Shown here one piece after another: positions 8,085 through 16,609 of a stretch of DNA of 49,856 nucleotides. The notes beneath the pieces are model-generated. The model was not told the DNA's origin and ran no database searches. It saw only the letters and a program-made list of their open reading frames with translations. A program made the position numbers and the translations under genes. The DNA lies in assembly GCA_947564305.1 (NCBI GenBank), contig CANOBT010000024.1:1-49856 (forward strand), written 5' to 3'. The stretch's first letter is position 1. Each line of letters begins with the position of its first letter. Source of the DNA: an uncultured Lachnospiraceae bacterium (GTDB lineage: Bacteria > Bacillota_A > Clostridia > Lachnospirales > Lachnospiraceae).

Positions 8085-8138
8085 AAAAACAACCTTTATT
8101 CCAGAATATATTTCTTCTGTGTGTAAAGGTTGTTTTTA
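8085..8138. terminator. Bidirectional intrinsic terminator between gatD and the cation ATPase
   Basis: Arms AAACAACCTTTA and TAAAGGTTGTTT form a 12-bp stem around a loop of about 23 bases. An A-run lies on the left and a T-run on the right, so it can end transcription from both convergent genes. Confidence 0.8.
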
Positions 8139-8149
8139 TCTCTGACATA

Positions 8150-10759
8150 TTACTTCTTCCTGCTTAGCCGGATTGCTTTTATAATCTGTACTACAGGCAG
8201 ATTCAAGAATGCAAGTCCATAAACTTCAAGCAATTGCATCCACGTCAGCGCCTGTACTTTGAACACTCCCTTGAACACAGGAGCCTTCAATACCAGAGTA
8301 ATCAGTGCCAGCCCCAGGAAAAATGCTCCAAACAAATAGATATTGTTGAAAAATTTCTTCTTAAAAATCACAGGTTTATCATCTTTACAGTTAAATCCAT
8401 GTACCAGTCTCGCCATGCACAATGTACCAAATGCCATAGTACTTGCCAACAGAGCATTGCCTGAATGATAACCAATCATAAATGCGATCATCGTTGTCAC
8501 TCCGATACACAGACCTTCGATTCCTATTGTAAACAAAAATTCCTTCGACAAAATAGATTCCTTAACCGGTCTTGGTTTCTCTTTCATCACATCCTTTGTG
8601 TGAGGTTCCAGCCCAAGCGCAATTGCCGGAAGGCTGTCTGTCAAAAGGTTAATAAATAACAGATGCACTGGTGCAAAAGGAACCGGCAGACCTGCAATGG
8701 ATGCATACAATACGGCCAGTATAGCTCCAAAATTTCCGGATAATAAAAACTGAATCGAATTTTTAATATTTTGATACACATTCCGGCCATTTTCTACTGC
8801 TTTTACAATAGTTGCGAAATTATCATCCGTCAAGACCATAGAAGCTGCATCCTTAGATACCTCACTCCCCGTAATTCCCATAGCGACACCAATATCCGCC
8901 TGTTTAAGCGCCGGAGCGTCATTGACTCCATCTCCAGTCATAGAAACGATATTTCCCTTATCCTGCCATGCATGGACAATCCGGATTTTATGTTCCGGTG
9001 ATACACGGGCATATACCGAAATATCCTCCACAAAATCTCTCAGCTCTGCGTCTGTCATGGCATCTAGCTCCGCACCTTCACATGCCTCCGATTCATCTTT
9101 TAAAATACCAATCCTTTTTGCGATTGCCGCCGCAGTAACCTTATGGTCACCAGTAATCATAATCGGACGGATTCCTGCCTGTTTACACTCCTCGACTGCT
9201 GCCTTTGATTCCTCCCTCGGCGGGTCCATCATTGCAATTAACCCGATAAATGTCAAGTTCTCTTCGTCCTCAAGCGTCAGTTCATGATTGACTGGTATTT
9301 CTTTGTATGCAAATCCCAGCACACGGCGCCCCTCTTTTGAGAATGCCCGGTTTTGAGCCTCGATATTTCTCTCATCTCTTTCTGTCAAGATACGCACGCC
9401 CTCAGATGTCTGGATATGCATCATTCTATCCAGAAGAACATCCACTGCTCCTTTTACAAGCATAGTGGATCTGCGTTCCATAATATGCTTTGTAGACATC
9501 AGCTTCCTGTCGCTGTCAAACGGAAGTTCCCCAAGCCTGGGGTATTTTTCCCTGACATCCATGGACTGAATGCCGAGCTGGTCTCCCAAGTTAATCAATG
9601 CTGTTTCCGTCGGATCTCCAATCTCAATCCCATCCACATTGGTAGAGTCATTACACAAAATACTGCTCAAAAGCAGCATACTCTGCTGCGGATCGCTGAC
9701 ATCAATCTGGTCTGCATGAATACGCATTCCATTTACATAATAGTCCTCCACAGTCATACGATTCTGTGTCAATGTCCCGGTCTTATCGGAACAAATCACC
9801 GACACACTGCCCAGTCCCTCTACCGCCTGCAATTTCCGAATAATCGCATGTTCTTTCGCCATCTTCTGTGTGCCAAAGGAAAGTACGATTGTAACAATGG
9901 AGCTCAATGCTTCCGGGATAGCCGCAACCGCCAACGCGACTGCGAAAAGAAAGGCATCCCCCATATCGCCTCCGCGAAAGACCTGAATCCCAAATAGTGC
10001 AGCGCAGAAAATCAAAATAATAATGGATAATTTCTTTCCAAATTGATCTAAGCTTATCTGAAGCGGAGTTCGTTTTTCAGATGTTGTATTTAAAAGCTTC
10101 GCAATCTTACCAACCTCTGTATCCATCCCGATTCCCGTTACCACAAAGGAGGCTCTCCCATAAGTTGCAAAAGTCCCCGAATAAACCATATTGTACCTAT
10201 CACCGATGGGAACCTCACCGTGAATGGTCCCTATCCCTTTTTCTACTCCGAGACTTTCTCCGGTCAGTGCACTCTCATCTACTTTCAGGCTGGCACATTC
10301 CAAAAGCCGCCCGTCTGCCGGAATATAATCCCCTGCATCCAATAACACAATGTCACCGATGGTCACCTCTGCAGACGGAACCTGAACTACATTCCCATCC
10401 CGCAGCACCTTTGCCTCCGGTCCGGACAACTTTTTCAGACTGTCTAAAGACTGCTCTGCTTTCATGGTCTGCACGGTTCCAAGGATTGCATTCATGGTAA
10501 TCACAACCAGAATGACAATTGCACTCTCCACATCTTTGAGCAGACCGGAGACCACCGCCGCAATAATCAAGATAATGACCAGAAAGTCCTTATACTGCTC
10601 CAGAAAAATGCTGAAAATTGTCTTCTTTTTCCCCTCTATCAGCTCATTTGGACCATATTTCTCCTGGTGTTCCCTGACCTGTGCAGATGACAAAGGCTCC
10701 ACTGAACCATTTACCTTCTGCATCACTTCATCACCCGATAACTGATAATATTCACTCAT
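8150..10759 (-). CDS. P-type cation-translocating ATPase (Ca2+/Mn2+ type, P2A)
   Basis: An 869-residue P-type ATPase. Visible landmarks are the N-terminal cation ATPase domain, TGES (166-169) of the actuator domain, AAIPEAL (279-285) in M4, the phosphorylated Asp325 in DKTGTLT, TGDGVNDAPALKQADIG in the hinge, and NLLTDSLPAIALG in M6, which carries the Asn/Asp ion ligands of calcium pumps. The C-terminal four-helix cation ATPase domain is present. It exports divalent cations across the cytoplasmic membrane. The family is usually named a calcium pump, but the upstream leader resembles a manganese riboswitch, so Mn2+ export is a good possibility. AGGAGG lies seven bases before the ATG. It is monocistronic, bounded by terminators. 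Confidence 0.93.
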   Translation of the reverse strand: MSEYYQLSGDEVMQKVNGSVEPLSSAQVREHQEKYGPNELIEGKKKTIFSIFLEQYKDFLVIILIIAAVVSGLLKDVESAIVILVVITMNAILGTVQTMKAEQSLDSLKKLSGPEAKVLRDGNVVQVPSAEVTIGDIVLLDAGDYIPADGRLLECASLKVDESALTGESLGVEKGIGTIHGEVPIGDRYNMVYSGTFATYGRASFVVTGIGMDTEVGKIAKLLNTTSEKRTPLQISLDQFGKKLSIIILIFCAALFGIQVFRGGDMGDAFLFAVALAVAAIPEALSSIVTIVLSFGTQKMAKEHAIIRKLQAVEGLGSVSVICSDKTGTLTQNRMTVEDYYVNGMRIHADQIDVSDPQQSMLLLSSILCNDSTNVDGIEIGDPTETALINLGDQLGIQSMDVREKYPRLGELPFDSDRKLMSTKHIMERRSTMLVKGAVDVLLDRMMHIQTSEGVRILTERDERNIEAQNRAFSKEGRRVLGFAYKEIPVNHELTLEDEENLTFIGLIAMMDPPREESKAAVEECKQAGIRPIMITGDHKVTAAAIAKRIGILKDESEACEGAELDAMTDAELRDFVEDISVYARVSPEHKIRIVHAWQDKGNIVSMTGDGVNDAPALKQADIGVAMGITGSEVSKDAASMVLTDDNFATIVKAVENGRNVYQNIKNSIQFLLSGNFGAILAVLYASIAGLPVPFAPVHLLFINLLTDSLPAIALGLEPHTKDVMKEKPRPVKESILSKEFLFTIGIEGLCIGVTTMIAFMIGYHSGNALLASTMAFGTLCMARLVHGFNCKDDKPVIFKKKFFNNIYLFGAFFLGLALITLVLKAPVFKGVFKVQALTWMQLLEVYGLAFLNLPVVQIIKAIRLSRKK

Positions 10760-10884
10760 ATAAAATCCTCCTTCAACACAGCCAGCCTAAAAAACAAATC
10801 CTCCTGTAACTATTCTTCCCCATTTTCCTTATATACATCATAAAGTCTCGAAAAAATGTTCCATACTCTATCTTTCCCTATAAC

Positions 10885-11005
10885 AAAAAAGAAACTCCTA
10901 CTGCATGCAAAATGCAATAAAAGTCTCACCAATAATCACGATATGGATGAATACTCATCACATTAAAGACATCGTGCACACTCGTAACGTCGATTACTCC
11001 CTTCC
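10885..11005 (-). promoter_or_regulatory. yybP-ykoY type Mn2+ riboswitch with intrinsic terminator, in the ATPase leader
   Basis: Read on the minus strand, the leader begins with AAGGGAGUA (11003-10995) and closes with GUGAGACUU about 70 bases later (10929-10921), the two conserved strands of the yybP-ykoY aptamer's first helix and loop. Between them lie the helices CACGAU/AUCGUG and GAUGA/UCAUC. The closing GAGACUU is also the 5' arm of a 16-bp terminator stem (GAGACUUUUAUUGCAU paired to AUGCAGUAGGAGUUUC, loop of five) followed by six U (10927-10885). The two folds exclude each other, as in a transcriptional ON switch. Mn2+ would favour the aptamer and so expression of the cation exporter. 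The internal aptamer loops match the consensus only loosely. Confidence 0.72.
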
Positions 11006-11016
11006 AACTGACAACT

Positions 11017-11045
11017 ACTATAAAACACTTTCCAACAAATGTCAA
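11017..11045 (-). promoter_or_regulatory. Promoter of the cation ATPase
   Basis: TTGACA and TATAGT on the minus strand with 17-base spacing. Transcription would start near 11010, giving a 250-nt leader that begins just before the riboswitch. The region 10760-11155 therefore holds a leader, this promoter and the gdhA terminator, and no gene. Confidence 0.8.
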
Positions 11046-11086
11046 CAAATTTATTCTTTCCAGGTCATTCATACATATACCTGTAT

Positions 11087-11125
11087 TAAAAAAGTCCCAT
11101 AAACATAAAGTTTACAGGACTTTTC
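11087..11125 (-). terminator. Intrinsic terminator of gdhA
   Basis: On the minus strand AAAAGTCC(tGTAAAC) pairs with (GTTTAtg)GGACTTTT around a short loop, followed by a T-run. It begins about 30 bases after the gdhA stop. Confidence 0.8.
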
Positions 11126-11155
11126 TACATGATTCAAGTATTAACAATTTTAAGA

Positions 11156-12601
<1,446 letters not shown>

Positions 12602-12699
12602 CAAAAAATTTCAACGCATATCTATAATATTTTTATGCATATTTATAAATTTTTTATGCAATTTTTTATTTCTGGCTTAAGACATAGGGAAAATTCCAC

Positions 12700-13950
12700 T
12701 TATGGGCGTACCTGACCGTTCCCGAATATAATATATTTCGTAGATGTCAAAGCCAGCAATCCCATTGGTCCGCGTGCATGAAGTTTCTGTGTACTGATCC
12801 CGATTTCTGCGCCAAATCCAAACTCAAATCCATCCGTAAACCGGGTGGAGGCATTCACATAGACTGCAGCCGCGTCAACCTCGTCCTGAAATTTCAACGC
12901 ATGATTGTAATCATTTGTGATGATAGATTCCGAATGTCCGGTATTATACTGATTAATGTGGGATATTGCTTCCTCAATAGAGTCTACCACTTTCACCGAG
13001 ATAATGGCATCCAGATATTCTTTTCCCCAATCCTCCTGCACTGCCGGAATAATCTCTGGTGAAATCTCGCAGGCGCGCTCGTCTCCGCGGATTTCTACCT
13101 GATGAGTTTTGAGACAATTCACAATCTGAGGCACTGCTTCCTTTGCAGCAGATGCATGAACCACCAAGGACTCACAGGCGTTGCACACACCCATGCGCTG
13201 AGTCTTTGCATTCTCAATAATATCCACGGCCATAGAAATGTCCGCACTGTCATCTACATAGATATGACAGTTCCCTGTACCTGTCTCAATGACCGGCACT
13301 GTGCTGTTTTCTACCACATTCGCAATCAGGCCGGCACCGCCGCGCGGAATTAAAACATCAATATATTGATGAAGCCTCATCATCTCGCCGACTGTTTCCC
13401 TGCTCGTATCTTCTACCAGAAGGATTGCATCCTGCGGAAGCTTTTCTTTTTCCAGTCCTTTTTTGATGATACGGACTATAGCCAGATTGGAATTGATTGC
13501 ATCACTTCCGCCCCTTAAGATCACCGCATTTCCTGTCTTAAAGCAAAGTGCAAAGGCATCTGCTGTCACATTAGGCCTGGATTCATAGATGATTCCCACC
13601 ACACCAAGAGGCACCCGTTTCGTTCCGATGCGCAATCCGTTGGGACGATTCTTCATACTCAAAACCTCACCGATTGGGTCATCTAAGCCTGCCACCTGAC
13701 GAAGCCCTTCTGCCATATCTTTGATACGCTGCTCTGTCAGACGCAGCCTGTCAATCAAAGACTGTTTGATTCCTTTTTCCTCTGCTGCCCTCAAATCTCT
13801 TTCATTTTCCTTCAGCAGATATGTACTCTGAGAGCACAATTCTTCTGCTACCGCCAACAGACCTCTGTTTTTTTCTGTAGTTCCAAGCTTTGCACATAGA
13901 CGCGATGCATCCTTAGCACGCACGCCGATGGTTTCCATATAACTCTCCAT
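12700..13950 (-). CDS. proA: Glutamate-5-semialdehyde dehydrogenase (gamma-glutamyl phosphate reductase)
   Basis: A 416-residue ProA, the second step of proline synthesis: NADPH reduction of glutamyl 5-phosphate to the semialdehyde. The active-site Cys lies in [13 protein letters not shown], and the ALDH-like NAD(P) domain reads [36 protein letters not shown] and [18 protein letters not shown] near the end are family hallmarks. The ATG at 13950 with AGGA upstream gives the standard length; a GTG 21 bases earlier is possible. It follows proB by 23 bases and is the last gene of the operon. No clear terminator is seen before the gdhA promoter. Confidence 0.94.
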   Translation of the reverse strand: MESYMETIGVRAKDASRLCAKLGTTEKNRGLLAVAEELCSQSTYLLKENERDLRAAEEKGIKQSLIDRLRLTEQRIKDMAEGLRQVAGLDDPIGEVLSMKNRPNGLRIGTKRVPLGVVGIIYESRPNVTADAFALCFKTGNAVILRGGSDAINSNLAIVRIIKKGLEKEKLPQDAILLVEDTSRETVGEMMRLHQYIDVLIPRGGAGLIANVVENSTVPVIETGTGNCHIYVDDSADISMAVDIIENAKTQRMGVCNACESLVVHASAAKEAVPQIVNCLKTHQVEIRGDERACEISPEIIPAVQEDWGKEYLDAIISVKVVDSIEEAISHINQYNTGHSESIITNDYNHALKFQDEVDAAAVYVNASTRFTDGFEFGFGAEIGISTQKLHARGPMGLLALTSTKYIIFGNGQVRP

Positions 13951-13973
13951 AATCTCTATCTGTCCTTTCACTT

Positions 13974-14876
13974 TTAATTCCTATTATTTTCATTCTTTCT
14001 GGCATTTTTTGCCTTTCTTCTAAACTGCGCCCTCTCAGGTGCTAATTCATCTCCTATGGCTTTTCCATGCTCCTTCGATAAAAACAGTGTACCAATCTTT
14101 TTCCCTGCCATAATATCATTGATCGTATAAATATTATCCCCACTTGCAATCACCATATCTGCACCGGAATTAACTACAATCTTTGCCGCATTTACCTTGG
14201 TCGCCATACCGCCCGTTCCAAAATCACTGGAAGCGCCTTTTGCCATATGCTCCAACTTTTCATCAATCTCTACCACAGTGTGGATGAAACGAGCGTGAGG
14301 ATTTTTCTTGGGGTCGTCGGTATACAACCCTTCAATATCTGACATCAAAATCAACAAATCTGCCTGTACCAGCTCAGCAACATTTGCTGCCAGTGTATCG
14401 TTATCCCCAAAATTTCCATAAGACAGCTCATCCGTAGAAATGGCATCATTTTCATTGACAATCGGCACCACATTCATGCGAAACAGCTCATCAAAGGTAC
14501 GCTTTGCATTTTTACGGCATTCCTCATTGGTCACTGATTCCTTTGTCAAAAGTACCTGCGCCGTAAGCTGGCTGTACTCGTTAAACAACTTTTCGTAGAT
14601 CATCATCAGCCTTGCCTGCCCCACTGCCGCACAAGCCTGCTTTTCCGCCTCTGTTTCCGGCCGTTTATCGAGGCCTAAAGCTGTTCTGCCGACTCCCACT
14701 GCACCAGAGGATACCACGATTACTTCTTTTCCCTTATTTCTAAGATTAATCAAAATACGCACAAATTTTTCCAGCTTTTCCAGATTGATATTTCCGGTTT
14801 CCGCATAAGTAATGGTTGTGGTCCCCACCTTAATCACAATTCGTTTCTTTTGTCGTAAAATCTCTTTTCTATCCAT
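13974..14876 (-). CDS. proB: Glutamate 5-kinase (short form without PUA domain)
   Basis: A 300-residue amino acid kinase that phosphorylates glutamate in the first step of proline synthesis. [11 protein letters not shown] at the N-terminus, [43 protein letters not shown] and [14 protein letters not shown] are all present. E. coli ProB has about 367 residues with a C-terminal PUA domain. Here the protein stops after the kinase domain with a short basic tail ([15 protein letters not shown]), so the PUA domain is absent. The ATG at 14876 is chosen because GGGAGAG lies directly upstream; a GTG 12 bases earlier overlaps that site. It is 13 bases after the alcohol dehydrogenase stop. Confidence 0.93.
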   Translation of the reverse strand: MDRKEILRQKKRIVIKVGTTTITYAETGNINLEKLEKFVRILINLRNKGKEVIVVSSGAVGVGRTALGLDKRPETEAEKQACAAVGQARLMMIYEKLFNEYSQLTAQVLLTKESVTNEECRKNAKRTFDELFRMNVVPIVNENDAISTDELSYGNFGDNDTLAANVAELVQADLLILMSDIEGLYTDDPKKNPHARFIHTVVEIDEKLEHMAKGASSDFGTGGMATKVNAAKIVVNSGADMVIASGDNIYTINDIMAGKKIGTLFLSKEHGKAIGDELAPERAQFRRKAKNARKNENNRN

Positions 14877-14889
14877 GCTCTCTCCCACT

Positions 14890-16068
14890 TTAGCGTGCCT
14901 GTATATAAATCTGGTAAATATCTTCCTGATTCAATTTCTTAACACAGCCAATGGTCCTGCCGCCGTCAAAACTACACTTCCTTGCCAACTCCTTCATTTC
15001 CTCATCTGTCGGCTCAATTCCCAGCTCCTTCAGATTGGTGGGCATCTGGATAGAGCGGTAAAATTCCTCCATGGCTTCAATTCCCTTTTTGGCTGTCTCC
15101 ATCACATCTCCGGTATCTTCCACATCCATAACACGCACCGCGAACTGTGCAAACCGTTCTGGTCTAGCATCCATCACGTAGCGGGCCCAGCTTCCCCACA
15201 CTGCGGAAAGCCCTGCTCCATGGGCCACATCATACATACCGCCCAGCTCATGCTCCAATTGGTGGGATGCCCAGTCGCCTCCGTCCGTACCGCAGCCCGT
15301 AAGCCCGTTGTGAGACAGACTGCCTGCCCACATCACTTCCGCTCTTGCCCCATAATCTTTGGGATGTTCCAAAAGAATTTTTGCATTTTTCATGACCGTA
15401 CGAAGCAGGCATTCGCTAATCCCGTCTGTCAATTCCATATTTTCTGCCTGATTCAAATAGCGCTCCATGGTATGCATCATAATATCCACACAGCCGCTTT
15501 CTGTCTGATAAGCAGGCAGCGTCATCGTCAGTTCCGGATTCATGACTGCAAATTTCGGACGTACATAATTGCTGCTGTAGCCCCGCTTAATCCAGCCTTC
15601 CTCCTTTGTAATCACTGAGGAATCACTCATCTCAGACCCCGCAGCGGCAATCGTCAGAACCACACCAAGGGGCAGGCATCCCGTGGCCGTGCGCTTCCTT
15701 GCATAGAAGTCCCACACATCGCCCTCATTGGCTACTCCATATCCAATTGCCTTTGCAGAGTCAATGACACTGCCTCCGCCTACAGCAAGAATAAAATCCA
15801 CTGACTCCTTCTGACACAATTCAATTCCCTCATAAACAAGAGAAAGCCTGGGGTTTGGCACAACTCCGCCCAATGATACAAAATCAACCCCTTCCTTTTT
15901 CAAAGCCTCATATATTCGTTCTAACAGGCCGCTTTTTTTCACACTTCCGCTTCCATAATGTACCAACACCTTACGGCAACCACATTCTTTTACCAATTGT
16001 CCTGTCTGAAGCTCTGTCTCTTTTCCAAAAACCACCTTTGTCGGTGCATAATAATTAAAATTTTCCAT
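14890..16068 (-). CDS. Iron-containing alcohol dehydrogenase, NADH-dependent butanol dehydrogenase type
   Basis: A 392-residue group III alcohol dehydrogenase. The N-terminus MENFNYYAPTKVVFGK, the VGGGSVIDSAKAIGYG nucleotide site and the metal ligands in ESGCVDIMMHTMERYL and SHQLEHELGGMYDVAHGAG match BdhA/YqhD-type enzymes. These reduce aldehydes to alcohols with NAD(P)H in the cytoplasm, for fermentation or detoxification. The start at 16068 has GAGGAG eight bases upstream. It lies between the nicotinamidase gene and proBA in a tight operon. Aldehyde removal next to a pathway that makes glutamate semialdehyde is suggestive but unproven. Confidence 0.9.
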   Translation of the reverse strand: MENFNYYAPTKVVFGKETELQTGQLVKECGCRKVLVHYGSGSVKKSGLLERIYEALKKEGVDFVSLGGVVPNPRLSLVYEGIELCQKESVDFILAVGGGSVIDSAKAIGYGVANEGDVWDFYARKRTATGCLPLGVVLTIAAAGSEMSDSSVITKEEGWIKRGYSSNYVRPKFAVMNPELTMTLPAYQTESGCVDIMMHTMERYLNQAENMELTDGISECLLRTVMKNAKILLEHPKDYGARAEVMWAGSLSHNGLTGCGTDGGDWASHQLEHELGGMYDVAHGAGLSAVWGSWARYVMDARPERFAQFAVRVMDVEDTGDVMETAKKGIEAMEEFYRSIQMPTNLKELGIEPTDEEMKELARKCSFDGGRTIGCVKKLNQEDIYQIYIQAR

Positions 16069-16087
16069 CTCCTGCACTCCTCGCTCC

Positions 16088-16609
16088 TTAATTTTCAATC
16101 TCTACCTGACACATTTTCATTGCCTCCAATGCCTGTACATGGCTCTTCGGCGTCACTCCCGCGCAGCAGGACGCATCCACGATAATCGGTACTTCCGGCA
16201 GACATGCCTTCAAAAACAGCGCATTGGAAATCACACAGATATCCGTGCACAATCCCACCAGAGTAATACTTTCAATCACGCCCTCTGACTCCTGACATTC
16301 TTTCAACATCCATCCTAATTCCTCACTCCCAAATGTGGGCTTATCAATTGGACTTGTGGAAATCAATTTCTGAATCTCCGGATGGATTTCCCACCCTTTG
16401 GTTCCACGGATACAATGCTTTACGGGGAGCTTCCTCCCCTCCTGAGTCTCCAGATAATTCTCTTCATGGGTATCTCTTGTGGCAATCACCCGCCCATCAA
16501 ATGCCTGAATTTTCCGAATCACTTTTGGTACAATCTTCACTGCCTCCGGAGTTCCCAGGGCACCGTCAATAAAATCATTCTGCATATCCACAACTACTAA
16601 TACTTTCAT
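16088..16609 (-). CDS. Nicotinamidase-like cysteine hydrolase (isochorismatase family)
   Basis: A 173-residue isochorismatase-fold hydrolase. The triad is visible: Asp8 in VVVDMQNDFIDGAL, Lys in SPIDKPTFGS, and Cys in GLCTDICVISNALF. DTHEENYLETQEGRKLP, with its His/Glu pattern and the later KHC, fits the metal site and substrate lid of nicotinamidases, which convert nicotinamide to nicotinate for NAD recycling. The start codon overlaps the stop of the upstream GTPase gene by four bases (ATGA), so the two are translationally coupled. Another amide substrate is possible. Confidence 0.85.
   Translation of the reverse strand: MKVLVVVDMQNDFIDGALGTPEAVKIVPKVIRKIQAFDGRVIATRDTHEENYLETQEGRKLPVKHCIRGTKGWEIHPEIQKLISTSPIDKPTFGSEELGWMLKECQESEGVIESITLVGLCTDICVISNALFLKACLPEVPIIVDASCCAGVTPKSHVQALEAMKMCQVEIEN

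Noticed and set aside
10905..11102. A 65-codon plus-strand frame upstream of the cation ATPase
   Set aside because: It is antisense to the riboswitch, its terminator and a promoter, which explain the sequence fully.
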